Counted from the first letter of the stretch, positions 41,460 to 52,847 are shown. The stretch: 64,000 nt of DNA from Tetmemena sp. SeJ-2015 (GCA_027382625.1 JAJKFJ010020659.1:1-64000); one strand, 5' to 3'. Notes: generated from the sequence alone by a model not told the origin. A program made the numbers and translations.

Positions 41460-42786
41460 TTGGAGTCCAATGAAGAAAAGAGAAGGCTGGGCTGAAGACT
41501 GCTCAATTGTTTTGCTGTTGAGATTTATAACTTTGGAGGCAACTTCTTTCAGTAGATTGTTTTTGCACTTACTCTGTAATTAGAGCAGTAACTGATTCAG
41601 ATATTATGCAAAATACTAAATTTATAAGGCTGCTTTTGAAGGATAGGCTTCTTTAATATCAAGTGCAAGTAAAATCATCTAGGCTAAACTTTGCTAATTT
41701 ATTATTGACAGTACTTTTGCCTAACAGAAGCACCTCTCTTTATCCTAAATATGCCTTTAACTTCACCACCGATTCCCAGAGTGAGATGAAATTGTAAAAA
41801 ACTTTTTCTCATAGTTTAGCTAATCCACGGCATGAGCTTAAAGGTAGTTCGTAGAAGCTATCACTTAAGTGAGAGAAGTTGCCATGTAATTATGGGGGAC
41901 ATTACATTAATTCTATTTACAATCTTCAACTACTTTTGTAGTGTAATTATACAATATCGATATTAAAGCCCTACCAAGTTTCAATTGAATCATTTTTGAA
42001 ACCATAATCAAATCAGGTTTTGCCAGAGAGGGAATAAAGATTTAAACTTTAGCGGCTTTACTAATTATTAGTTAAAGAGGAGGACTAGAAGTATTAAATA
42101 CAAAGTGCATGTCTATTAATATAGAAGACTTAGTTGAAGGATTAACTAGCTTTTGGGAAACCATCCTCAAGAAAGAATAGTCGTTTTTTCTTGACAATAT
42201 TAGGCCCACTATTAGAGAGTTGTCAAAGTCAATTTGCAACAATCATAGGATAGAACAACTTTTTAAAGCTCCTTACTGTTCTTCTTTCGGTGAGAACGTA
42301 TTCAGATATTTCAGGGTTGTTCTTTTCCGAGAGGGTCATTTAAAGCCAACTATTCTGCTTGAGACTTCAAAATTAAGCTACATAAATACTTTAAATAAGA
42401 GTAGAGGTCTATTTTCGAACTGAATCGAGACTAAAATTACTTTGAGCTATAATGAGTTGAGTGAAAATGATACTTACTTAAGGTCTAAAGTTTTAGTTCA
42501 TTGAGCAGCAAGCTAATTCCTTCCAGCTTTAATACCCTTTAATAGAATGAATTATTGCTAAATTTAATAGACATAAGTTATAAGTGCTTATTTAATACAA
42601 AAAAGTACCCAATTTAAACTCCTATGTAGCGTTTACTCTCAGGGACTTAAGTATATGCCCTCGAAGAATGCTGATTTGAGAATACTACAATTTTTTCCTC
42701 ATTTATTTTGTCTGAAATTGGATATCCTCAAATGAAGTCTTATTGAAGAACAGGGAAAAGTTGATTGTTTAAGAGAGCCTTAATGA
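41460..42786 (+). pseudogene. Transposase-like ORF MLE-3 (diverged DDE type)
   Basis: A plus frame from about 41960 reads FAREGIKIQTLAALLIIS, then QSFFLDNIRPTIRELSKS with D-N, and FKAPYCSSFGENVFRYFR with Glu 33 residues after that Asp (DD32E-like; Tc1/mariner usually 34). Through an in-frame TGA (Trp) it continues to KYMPSKNADLRILQFFP and ends at TGA 42784-42786. Upstream, NEEKRRLGW...QQIVFA may be the helix-turn-helix. The first catalytic Asp was not identified. AT-richer than MLE-1, MLE-2 and MLE-4, so older or of another lineage. Confidence 0.6.
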
Positions 42787-43662
42787 AGTCCATAATTTAA
42801 TTTGGTGACATAATTTTATGCATTAATTAATAGTGTTAAAGCTCAATATTTAATAAGCAGCACTCCATAAAATTTTCTAGCAGCTTCATTGATTACTCAT
42901 ATAAAGATTATCTGCCACCAAATCTTATATTTAATGGGGAACATAAATCACTAATCTATAAGTTTTCCAATTAAATGCGAGTAAGAGATCAAGAAGGCTA
43001 CTGAGATTATCGAAGAATGGGGGAGTTGAGGAGGATCATTAAGGAATCAAAGCAGCAAAGGAGCCTCGTGAACTCATATTGTGTATTATTTATCAAAAGA
43101 TTTAAAGCCTAAAGAATTGAGACGCCATTTCAAGGTACATTATTTATCCTCAATATCATAAAATCAAATAAGTTAATTGGATTGTGGCTTGTACAAAGAA
43201 GATTAAGCGCAATTTAAAGGCAAAAACACATCTACCCAAATATTCTCAAACTTAAAGGAGTGATTATTTTTAATTAGGCTTAGATTAAATTAAGACACCC
43301 AATTGATTAATCACTGATCTCTACAGAGAAATTCAATAAAACATTAGAGCTTTAATTATATCTCAAACATCATATTAAACACCAATCAAAGTTAATTTTA
43401 ATCTGAATCAATCAATTAGAGATTCTTAAACATAATACTCTTGATCACATATATTACTATATCAGCATTGATTTTGCAAATTTTTTAATTAATCAACCTA
43501 AAAAATTGGTCAGCGTTTCAATATTCAAGTTATGTAGTTTAGTTTTAGTTTAGATTATCTTACTTTCATATACATTTACACATAAAATTATTTCCCATAA
43601 AAAACGCTACATTTTCAGAACTACAATGACACATCTAACCTGCTAGATTAGCTTCAGGCGCA

Positions 43663-44687
43663 ATGATATTTAAGTCTAGAAATTGTGCCAACATCATTTC
43701 TATGACCCAGGATGACAGCCCCGATGAAATAATAATCGATAAACCATTTCGTGAATCTTCAGTGGCCTTCTCCGAATGCCAGATGTTGTAGCCATTCATA
43801 CTTATGAGAACAAGTAAGTGACTCTATCTCAAAACAAATCTTCAAAAGGCTTGAAAGCAAAGCTGGAATACCCATAGTGCTCATGGAGAATTCATTCTTT
43901 TCAAAGATCCTCAAATACTTAGCATCATTCTTGTGGAATGAAACTACAATCTTTATCTCAAATCAAATGACATGGTCACATGCTCCGTATTCCTTCACAA
44001 AATGCAAAGTCAAATCGTAAGCAATCTTTCGAATGCACAACTGGAACTGCTCGTACTTGACAATGCTCACATGATCTGCACTTTAAGGGAGTTAGAAACA
44101 TCGCACTCTCCTCATAACTTCTGATGATAATCAGAAACATTCTTGGTACCCCGCTACTTCTTAATCCCTATGTGTTTTTTGTTTATAGGTTCGGCAGATA
44201 GAAGTCAAAGATGATGAGCCTCTGAAGGCAGCGCACACCCCGAGAGTGAATCAGGTGCATCTGCGAGCCTTCGCTCATAGCAAGTCCAGGAATTATCTCG
44301 CTTAGCAAGCACGAGTCCAAGGAAAGGCATTTAATTTTTGTTTGAGATTAGTTTTCCATCAGGGCCACCTCTCCAAGAAATTCTCAAACCCCCAAGCCAG
44401 AGGATCTGAACAAATAGGTGAGAGTTACGAGGATATGGCAAGGCATCATGAGCGCAGAAGATGATTACGCACACCTCAAACAAAGCTCAATGAGATTGAA
44501 GCAAGATTTCTCCAAGAAAGCAGTTGCATGGAATCTTGACCCCTACAAATTTGGTTATCACATGGGCAAAGTGGGATGGCACATACTTACCTTTCGTCAT
44601 GCGGTGAGAAGGAAAGATCAAGCAGCAAGTTTCAGTCGTTCCACCTTTGATCAATGCGAGATGCTGCTGGCATCTTTGAATTAATAA
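43663..44687 (+). CDS. Palindrome-arm gene, left copy (unrecognised, 2-3 exons)
   Basis: ATG 43663 reads MIFKSRNCANIISMTQDDS, DKPFRESSVAFSECQMLQ and LLVLDNAHMICTLRELETS, with TGA as Trp in SKWLYL and VEWNYNLYL. The first paired stop is TGA TGA at 44122-44127. A 43-nt GT-AG intron (44146-44188) then joins in phase to RQIEVKDDEPLKAAHTPRVN. A 25-nt intron (44418-44442) joins in phase to EDDYAHLKQSSMRLKQDFS, PYKFGYHMGKVGWHILTF and ends at SLN TAA TAA TAA (44679-44687). Three in-phase joins argue for one spliced gene in which TGA TGA is WW, or for two genes. The final TAA triplet has no TGA for many codons after it. No family recognised. Confidence 0.6.
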
Positions 44688-44808
44688 TAATTATATTCTT
44701 ATAAACTTCAAACTATAAAACGTCTTTCTGTTTTAATTAATAAATATGATTAGAGAAGTACTACACTCCTCATTCTAACTTAATAAATATAACTGAACTA
44801 TACTTTAA

Positions 44809-45186
44809 TCAAATTTTAAAAAATGGGAGTGCCTCTCTCAGGCACATCAGTATTGGTAACGCAATTCTTATTATCTCCTCAATTCCTATCTTAAGTCTTA
44901 TTATAATTGCTCCATCCTCTTCTCTGTGATATCTGAACCAACCATATAACTGCTTGTTAAATATTTCACTAGTCTAAAGTTCAAATTCTCCATTGCGTAA
45001 TATAATCTATGACAAGCCATCATAGAGAAGGATAATGTAGGGAATATCTGTTAATTTTAACAATCTTGAAAACATATTCTCCACTAGAGGTGTTTGAAAG
45101 CAATTCTTAAAATAGTCAACAGCTCTACTAATCAATAAGCAATTAGTACAAAGAATATCTGATGTGCCTGAGAGAGGCACTCCCAT
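44809..45186 (-). CDS. ORF spanning the loop of palindrome P4, unrecognised
   Basis: ATG 45186 lies in the right arm, the body crosses the unique loop and TGA 44809-44811 lies in the left arm; 125 residues with no internal TGA. Reads MGVPLSGTSDILCTNCLL, VDYFKNCFQTPLVENMF, LTDIPYIILLYDGLSQI, FELQTSEIFNKQLYGWF and HREEDGAIIIRLKIGIEE. Balanced composition and full openness across the loop make it convincing. The start region is repeated in mirror image in the left arm, so inversion of the loop would put the same reading on the plus strand. Confidence 0.6.
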
Positions 45187-45321
45187 TTTTTAAAATTTGA
45201 TTAAAGTATAGTTCAGTTATATTTATTAAGTTAGAATGAGGAGTGTAGTACTTCTCTAATCATATTTATTAATTAAAACAGAAAGACGTTTTATAGTTTG
45301 AAGTTTATAAGAATATAATTA

Positions 45322-46346
45322 TTATTAATTCAAAGATGCCAGCAGCATCTCGCATTGATCAAAGGTGGAACGACTGAAACTTGCTGCTTGATCTTTCCTT
45401 CTCACCGCATGACGAAAGGTAAGTATGTGCCATCCCACTTTGCCCATGTGATAACCAAATTTGTAGGGGTCAAGATTCCATGCAACTGCTTTCTTGGAGA
45501 AATCTTGCTTCAATCTCATTGAGCTTTGTTTGAGGTGTGCGTAATCATCTTCTGCGCTCATGATGCCTTGCCATATCCTCGTAACTCTCACCTATTTGTT
45601 CAGATCCTCTGGCTTGGGGGTTTGAGAATTTCTTGGAGAGGTGGCCCTGATGGAAAACTAATCTCAAACAAAAATTAAATGCCTTTCCTTGGACTCGTGC
45701 TTGCTAAGCGAGATAATTCCTGGACTTGCTATGAGCGAAGGCTCGCAGATGCACCTGATTCACTCTCGGGGTGTGCGCTGCCTTCAGAGGCTCATCATCT
45801 TTGACTTCTATCTGCCGAACCTATAAACAAAAAACACATAGGGATTAAGAAGTAGCGGGGTACCAAGAATGTTTCTGATTATCATCAGAAGTTATGAGGA
45901 GAGTGCGATGTTTCTAACTCCCTTAAAGTGCAGATCATGTGAGCATTGTCAAGTACGAGCAGTTCCAGTTGTGCATTCGAAAGATTGCTTACGATTTGAC
46001 TTTGCATTTTGTGAAGGAATACGGAGCATGTGACCATGTCATTTGATTTGAGATAAAGATTGTAGTTTCATTCCACAAGAATGATGCTAAGTATTTGAGG
46101 ATTTTTGAAAAGAATGAATTCTCCATGAGCACTATGGGTATTCCAGCTTTGCTTTCAAGCCTTTTGAAGAGTTGTTTTGAGATAGAGTCACTTACTTGTT
46201 CTCATAAGTATGAATGGCTACAACATCTGGCATTCGGAGAAGGCCACTGAAGATTCACGAAATGGTTTATCGATTATTATTTCATCGGGGCTGTCATCCT
46301 GGGTCATAGAAATGATGTTGGCACAATTTCTAGACTTAAATATCAT
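45322..46346 (-). CDS. Palindrome-arm gene, right copy
   Basis: Mirror image of 43663-44687: same start, introns (45821-45863 and 45567-45591) and last exon. Differs from the left copy at a handful of bases (for example near 46080 and 46175). The two copies converge on the loop. Confidence 0.6.
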
Positions 46347-46890
46347 TGCGCCTGAAGCTAATCTAGCAGGTTAGATGTGTCATTGTAGTTCTGAAAATGT
46401 AGCGTTTTTTATGGGAAAAATTTTAGGAAATTATAGAAATGATAATTTAAATAAAATAAATAATAACTTAATATTAAAGTAAATTTTTTTTTGTTAATTA
46501 AAAAAATTTAAAATCAATGGATTTAATTTATTTAAAAAGAGGTTTTTTTTTTTTTCTATAAAAATATTCATTTATTTAATTTTATAGAAAATAAAAAAAT
46601 CTTATTCTTTTTAAAATTATTTTTGGCCAAAGATCTGAGAGAGCATCTCTTACAAGATTCTATTAGTTACTTTTCACTTTCCCGATATAGCCTACTTGTA
46701 ATCTCAGCACGTTCCATAAAGAGGAGGGCTGTGTGACTTAGTTTAAGTAACTCAAAAAAAAGGCTTAAACTCATTAAGAGACCAGCATCTGGTTTTTTAA
46801 TCTTACCTCACAAAAATGCTTCAACTTTAAAGGCTATCTCACCATAAAAGAGAGAGAGAAAGAGAGTATGAAAGTGAAATTGAAGAAGCA

Positions 46891-47613
46891 ATGACAAATT
46901 CCAGATTTTCTAGCTTAATCAACCAAAGTTCTTTAACCAGCCAGATGAGATTAATTCAGAGAGAAGGACAGAAGATAATGACGAGAAAGAACCAAAATTT
47001 TCGTATCGATACGAACTTGTGGCAATGATTAACGAAATAGCCAGATAATTCTCCCTCATTCTCATCTCACCTTTGGCTGATATAATAGATAAAAAAATAC
47101 CTTGTCTTCAACAAAGAGGAGCTTCAGGAGGATGCAGTAACTTACTAAGAATTTTTTAAGATTACTAAGCCTCTAGTTACCTAGCTGAGAAATAGTCGCA
47201 ATACATTGACTTTAGATGAGGATTCATTTAACTGAGAATGAGATTATCTTTTTGTATTAAGAGAAAGAATACACTTTGCTCAATTTGCAGGAAACTCCCC
47301 TTAGCCTAACATGTTCGTAGAAGTTTTATCAAAGATGATAGTAATCGTTTATTCTGTTCTTAAAGAAGAGGTGGCTAATAGATCGTTGAGCCCAAGCTAT
47401 TTCTGAATAATAGGCCCTTCTCCGCCAAGAATATTTTTATCGACTTTTGAATACTCTTGTATTCCTGGGTATGTTTCTGTGGATTCTAACATTCTAACTA
47501 TAATATGGGTGAGGCATTGCAAGAGAGAGGGCAGGAATGGAGCGACATTGCTCCAAGTTTATTCAATGGGATTTATAATTGCCTCTTACATTTTTCAAGA
47601 AACATTTGGTTGA
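46891..47613 (+). CDS. Protein-kinase-like (pseudokinase) gene, K4
   Basis: ATG 46891 to TGA 47611-47613, one uninterrupted frame of 240 residues with four TGA read as Trp. Aligns with K1 along the C-terminal half: HFAQFAGNSPQPNMF, VEVLSKMIVIVYSVLKEEV, NRSLSPSYFWIIGPSPP (HRD loop lost), IFLSTFEYSCIPGY (in place of DFG), WVRHCKREGRNGA then LLQVYSMGFIIASYIF. The middle holds FNKEELQEDAVTYQEFFK and TLDEDSFNWEW. It is the only member of the family without a frame break. A pseudokinase is inferred from the missing catalytic residues. Confidence 0.7.
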
Positions 47614-47959
47614 GTTGACAATAAAGCTAGGATCTGTTTAATAGGTTCTCAGACTTAGATTGTTTAAAAAGGATGGTAAAAGTTTTTTTAAAAAAAATAA
47701 TCAAGGAAATTTTATTTTAATTAAAATTACTTTTATTTAATTCCCTTTAAAGGGAAATGATAAAGCTCTTTTTATTTTCATTTTATATTAGAATTTGTCT
47801 GAACCTTTATGTATGAAATATTCTTCTTCAAATTCATAGATTTTTTATTCAATTCCTCAAATCAAATTTTAATAAATTCATTAATGAAAATATCAATACA
47901 CATAAACAATCCTAAATTAATAATTACATCATTAGACTATCGTAAATTAATAAATTCAA

Positions 47960-48367
47960 TTATTTGCTGAGAATTTTTTAAAAAAAAAAAGAAATTAAAA
48001 TTTTATATTAAATTTTAAAAAAAATAAAAAACCCCGTTGAAGTATGTCCAATATGAATAATTATTAGACCATTCTATTCAGCATCAAATTCTAAGAACTT
48101 TTATCCTTCCAACTTTTGTGTGGGAGCGCTCAGTCAAGAGTTATAAGTTCACAAGTTTCGATGAAGAAGATGAGTGCGTTAATCATTTCTCATTACTAAG
48201 AGGTACTGTGAAGATGATTAAAGAAGAAACTCATATTAATTTTCAATAAGCTAACGAACAAGCTGCAGATCAGGAGATGAATCTGTGATTTCAACTCACG
48301 TGAAGTTACAACTCTCCATTTATTATTTTAAACAATCACTGATTTTAATTAAAATTCCTACTATAAT
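47960..48367 (+). mobile_element. MITE family M1 copy
   Basis: Starts tttgctgagaattttt, ends aattaaaattcctactataatt. Interior matches consensus, including gaagatgattaaagaagaaac. Confidence 0.85.
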
Positions 48368-48384
48368 TAAATTAGATTTATCTA

Positions 48385-48520
48385 ATAGTTATATAAATCT
48401 CTGTTGGACTTATCATTTCTGATTTATCTTCGTCTTATGATGAATCATTCAAATCGTCGTCACTGATTTCGTCAATTGTGTTATTGTTGTTGTTGTAATT
48501 TCTGTTGTGTTCAACTTAAC
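48385..48520 (-). CDS. Exon encoding Asn- and Asp-rich segment
   Basis: Minus strand reads VEHNRNYNNNNNTIDEIS then DDDLNDSSQDEDKSEMIS. Low-complexity but strongly protein-like and acidic. The M1 MITE ends 18 nt to the left. The rest of the gene may lie at 48.7-49.1 kb, where both strands are open (minus: SELLQPPSPGALLQQSH). Confidence 0.45.
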
Positions 48521-48699
48521 GAGTTGAAAAATAAACAATGTAGAATTAAAAATGATATTTTATAATTGGTTTTAGTATTTTTAATGCTAAATTAGTTTTT
48601 TATATTTATTAATAATTTTAAATAATAGTTGCATTATTTATTTAGAGGCTTAAGTATTAAATTATAAAATTAAAATTCAGAACACACCCGATAAACACT

Positions 48700-49130
48700 A
48701 GTCACCAGTCGCTGCTCGCCTGAATGCTCTCTGGTTTGGTAGTCCTTTGGCTGATGAGTTAGTTATTAAATGAGGCATGGGATTATTGCAGCAAAGCCCC
48801 TGGAGAAGGTGGTTGCAGCAGCTCACTAAAGAGATAATAAAAAGTTATTGGACTCCTAATCACTCTCCTAACCCTTCTAGGCATGAAGGGAAGTGATCTA
48901 TGGGCAAATACTCAGTCACGCACGCAGCTGGACAGCGAAGCCTGACGTTACGGAGCAGTGTCTTGCACTCGAACCGATGCTACTCGATTTTTTTAAATGA
49001 TTTTAGGTTTTTTTTAATGGTGCGCAGAAGTCGATGGGCTCTCAGAGTGTGAGGTGGTGGGAGTCGCACGTGTTCAGTTCCCTGATTGGCTATTAGAAGA
49101 GGACGTCACAGCCTTTGTTATAATATGTAG
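48700..49130. other. GC-richer patch, coding strand unresolved
   Basis: Plus reads MLSGLVVLWLMSQLLNEAW and GMKGSDLWANTQSRTQLDS; minus reads a Ser/Pro-rich frame in the direction of the Asn/Asp-rich exon. Both are open with TGA as Trp. No domain recognised. Confidence 0.35.
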
Positions 49131-49388
49131 TGTTATCTTATATATATATCATGAGCCTTTTAATTCCCTTAATTATTGTTATTATTGTTATTATTATTAT
49201 TACTGTTATTAATTATAGGCAATTAATGTTTAATTAATAACCCAAACACATAAACAATAATATATCACACTTAAATAATTTCATAAACCTCAAAATCAAT
49301 TTTCTACCAGATAAAATAATTTATGGACAACATCTAATTATTTTTATTTAAAAGTTCTTGACTCTCCCTATTTACTTAAGTTGAGTTG

Positions 49389-49534
49389 AAAATATTCGAG
49401 ACATTATTCCAAATTTGAAGAATGAAGATATATCAAGTGAAGAAGAAAAATGGGGAAAGGAAAATTCGAATGTAAAACTCTTCACGAATATTCCTACAAA
49501 TAGTCAAATAAAATAAAAATTTATATTTCATTGA
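49389..49534 (+). CDS. Possible exon, acidic, unrecognised
   Basis: Plus frame reads VENIRDIIPNLKNEDISSEE then EKWGKENSNVKLFTNI, ending TGA 49532-49534. Composition (E, D, N, K with few hydrophobics) is unlike AT-rich noise. Edges unclear. Confidence 0.35.
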
Positions 49535-49589
49535 TTTTAAAATTCTAAATTAAAAATATATAGGTTGAATATAAATACATGATTGATGG

Positions 49590-50075
49590 TTGTTATAGCT
49601 TAGAAATTATAATGATTGAGTCCTTGTTCTGTTATTCTTAATATATTAGGCTTTAAGTTAAATTACCTCTAAATTTGAATGACCTCTAATACAACAGCAT
49701 CAATAACTACTACTCTTATTATCTCACCAATAACAATGAGAATGACTTCTACAACCCGAAGGTGGCAACCGAGGAGGCAAGCGACCAGGACTAGTAAGGC
49801 ATACCCCTGATCAACAGAGACTCATCTTCGCTAGAAATTAGAAGTATTACAAAAGTCCTCTTCCATTTGCGTACTTTTTGAACAACATCCAGAGCAATAT
49901 CTTCAAGCAGAAACATAAACGATTACAACATCCAGAAGGAGTTTGCACGCACCCTGAACAGACAGCTACTCAAAGCGAGAGAAAAACTATAGCTCAGACT
50001 GAGGCGGTGGTCTTTATATTCTTCACACTGATCTGGTACGAGCTGACTCCATCATTAAATTTAAAATCATAATGC
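49590..50075 (+). pseudogene. Ubiquitin-like family copy U2
   Basis: Contains TPDQQRLIFARNQ (ubiquitin PPDQQRLIFAGKQ) and, about 35 codons later, DYNIQKEFARTLN (ubiquitin DYNIQKESTLHLV), then a Lys/Arg-rich end. A GIP-coding stretch one base off suggests a missing C. The insert between the two ubiquitin blocks (FAYFLNNIQSNIFKQKHK) is absent from ubiquitin. Leader (gagtccttgttctgttattc) is shared with U1, U3 and U5. Confidence 0.65.
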
Positions 50076-50253
50076 TTTTAAACTATCTCTAATTTACTAT
50101 TCAGATTGGTAAAACAAATATATCTTCATTAGGTTTTGCTACCCTAAATCATGTATTTATATTCAATCTATAATGATGAGAAGGATAAATAATAGATAAT
50201 TTCAAATCAACTCTATAAAAAGAGTGAATAAGTTGAGTTTAGTTAATTTCTTT

Positions 50254-50668
50254 ATTATAGTTTAAATTTAATGAAAATCGAATTAAGTTAGGATAATAAA
50301 TGAAGAGTTGTAAAATGTTTGCTGCTAAAAATTAGGTACCCCAATATGAGGCTTATCGGATAACTCTTTAAATTATTAGATGATTTTATTATTCTGCCAT
50401 TATGTTAGGAGGTTTCTACCAAGATATATTGAAATTACAAGCTCTGAGCCAATAAATTAGCCAAGTTCATTAACCTATTACCGAAGTAACTCGCTACAAA
50501 AGCCTCCAACGAAAAAGTTGAAAGGATGAAATTCGCTTAAAATTGTATGCATAATCGAAAGTTAATAATTTCAACCCAATATTTCACATTCAACTGCCAC
50601 AGATTTTTAAATTATATATATTGAAAGTTAATTTAATTCTCTTTTTTTATTAGATTTTCATCTATAAA
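50254..50668 (-). mobile_element. MITE family M1, degenerate copy
   Basis: Starts attatagtttaaatttaatg, ends gattttcatctataaa; interior gttgaaaggatgaaa and agtttaatttaatt variants. Confidence 0.65.
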
Positions 50669-50766
50669 ACTTTTAATCATAGGAGTAAAATGAGTTAAAA
50701 AACTAACTACATGATTCATCCTATCTTTCGTATAGGATCTATTTTAATTAGGGGTCGTTCTAAATT

Positions 50767-51332
50767 ATGGATTAAATATTAATAGATTATCACGAGCTTA
50801 ATAGTTCAAAATGCAAGTGTAATTGCGCTCTCCATACCTGAATAGTTTCTACTTTTATGGTGACTCTATTCAACTTTAATTATATTTTCAATTTTCGTTG
50901 ATTTTGGGTTATCTAATTTTGTATCATTCTCTCTTACTCAATTGAACTTATATTTTAAAGCTTCTAGTCAGAGATTTTAGGATTAAATTAAGCCCTACTA
51001 TTATTTATTATGACTATTAGTCTGCTATTTTGTATTGTAGAAGCTCTTGGAACGCAATTTTTACTAAAAATTATTTAGCTTTAAGGGCTGTAGAGTTCCA
51101 TATTCGTCATTTTTTATAGTCGTTAAAGAGAAATAAGCCTGAAATAATAAGATATCGAGCTAAAAACATACTAAACTTATTTGAAATCCTCGAAATCATT
51201 AAAAAAAAATGTTTATCAAATGAGTTTACTTTTTCCCATTGCTGATATTCTAAGGTGGTTAAAAGATTCTTTTTAAATTCTCAGAGCTCGCTATCATTTC
51301 CCTTTTTTTATGTATGAAATATTTAATTTAAT
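50767..51332 (+). CDS. Candidate membrane protein gene running into a MITE
   Basis: From ATG 50767 a frame with two TGA as Trp reads ELNSSKCKCNCALH, hydrophobic stretches (FMVTLFNFNYIFNF, ALLLFIMTISLLFCIVEAL), then REISLKQQDIELKTYQTYLK and FPIADILRWLKDSF. At 51333 it enters the M1 MITE and stays open for about 75 codons to TGA near 51560. Two or three membrane helices are possible. Composition alone is weak evidence in AT-rich DNA. Confidence 0.3.
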
Positions 51333-51745
51333 TATAGCTGAGATTTTAATAAAAAAGAGAAATAAATTAGATATTAAATTAAAATGGAATAAATCAGTGA
51401 CTGTTGAAGTGTGTCCAATTTAAATAATAATTAGACCATTCGATTCAGCATCAAATTTTAAGAACTTTTCATCCTTCCAAATTTTGTGTGGGAGCAGTCA
51501 AAAGTTATAAGCGACACAAGTTCAGATGAAGAAGATGATGAAGAATGCGTGCATCATTTCTCGATGATGATAAGAGTGGCTAAGAAGATGATTAAAGAAG
51601 AAATTTATATTATTTTTTGATAAACTATTGAACAAACTGCAGATCAAGGGGTGAGTGAATCTGTGATTTAAACTGACACGAAGTTGCAACTCTCCATTTA
51701 TTATTTTAACTAATCATTGATTTTAATTAAATTCCTACTATATAT
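51333..51745 (+). mobile_element. MITE family M1, near-consensus copy
   Basis: Starts ttatagctgagattttaat, ends tttaattaaattcctacta. About 410 bp; best forward-oriented representative. Confidence 0.9.
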
Positions 51746-51764
51746 TAGTTTAATTTTGAAATTG

Positions 51765-52330
51765 AAGTATGGATGTAGTAATCTTTATAAATGTTTAGAG
51801 CCAATTCTTAACATAATATTTATCACAAAATTGTTGAGAGTACAGCGCGCATTTTACTCTCGCATTTAAGGTTGCTTATGATATGAGAAAGTTAGGATTT
51901 GCAGCTGCTCCTCGTCGCGCTACTAAGTTTCAAGATATGCAAATCTATCCTCAAACTATTCGCCCCTATGCGAACTTAAGTTTGAAGTAACTCACGAAAC
52001 TCTATCAAAGATAGTTTCATGATCTCAAGATATCTCCGTAGAATGTAGCAAACATTAATTGTTGTATTTTATTATTATACAAAATGTGAATCGGTTGAAG
52101 TGAGTTATAGACTTTACCAAACCATTATATCATTTTAATACTCTAAAATATTTTACTGTCTAGCTGCTCACATAAAAGAGGGATAACGTGGGGTTTATAT
52201 GGGAAGATGAAGATGTATTCACAACATCTTCATGAAAAAGAGTTGGCAAAAGAAGCACAATAACATAGAAGTTACGAATACAAAATGCAAAGTAAAGTAA
52301 AGTAAAATTTTAAGAATGTAAATAAAAATC
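51765..52330 (+). pseudogene. Decayed MLE-2 copy
   Basis: Parallel to about 9790-10300 (tatggatgtag, gagccaattcttaacat, gttaggatttgcagctgct, ctcctcgtcgcgctact) with many indels; ends in an aaagtaaagtaaagtaaa run. No open transposase frame. Confidence 0.8.
52292..52312 (+). repeat. AAAGT tandem repeat
   Basis: Four to five copies of aaagt. A reverse-complementary run (actttactttacttt) occurs at 61170-61198 before the U5 coding start. Confidence 0.7.
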
Positions 52331-52424
52331 TATTTTCAAAACCGGCACTTATATTCTACTAATTAAGAAAACATACTATCATCCTATGTAATAATATAAA
52401 ATAAATATAACTACAGGCACAGTT

Positions 52425-52610
52425 AGTGGCGAAGAGTTTGAGGATCAATCAAATAATTGATGTGCTGAAACTTAGAAGTGCGATGAGGAACAGCTGCAAC
52501 TCCTAACTTTCTCATCAACAACTTTCAAATGCGAGAGTAGAGTGCGCGCTGGCACTCTCAACATTTTTGCGATGAGTTGATGTTGAGAACTGGCTATTAC
52601 TACTGAATGT
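52425..52610 (-). repeat. Inverted MLE-2 fragment
   Basis: Reverse complement of about 9822-10005, much better preserved than the decayed copy beside it at 51765-52330. It faces that copy, giving a head-to-head arrangement. Confidence 0.85.
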
Positions 52611-52847
52611 AGAGAATTAACTACTCAAAGTTTTTAGTGTTTTATCTTAAAAATTTAAGCCTTGAGGAATAATAAATTCTATAATTATAATTAGCTATTT
52701 TTGAGTTTTATAATTAAAAATTCTATTTTTAACTTGTTTTTGTTTTATTAATTTGATAATAATGTGATCACACCTCCCGACCGTATAGAGATATAGACTG
52801 ATGACTTTAACTTATTGCTACATAAATTTATTAAATCTAATGATTTT

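Larger units (their letters stand above)
43591..46418. repeat. Giant palindrome P4: two 1,260-bp arms, 308-bp loop
   Basis: Arms 43591-44850 and 45159-46418 are reverse complements of exactly equal length, with only a few mismatches (for example caaatcttc against caactcttc). Any left position x maps to 90009 minus x on the right. Each arm carries the same gene; the 308-bp loop is unique and carries an ORF that starts and ends within the arms. Such a structure could allow the loop to invert by recombination between arms, or could be a misassembled duplex-hairpin read. Confidence 0.95.

Noticed and set aside
44418..44684. 88-residue ORF starting GTG, duplicated at 45325-45591
   Set aside because: Its first 25 nt look like an intron; the body joins in phase to the upstream exon of the palindrome-arm gene, so it is not an independent gene.
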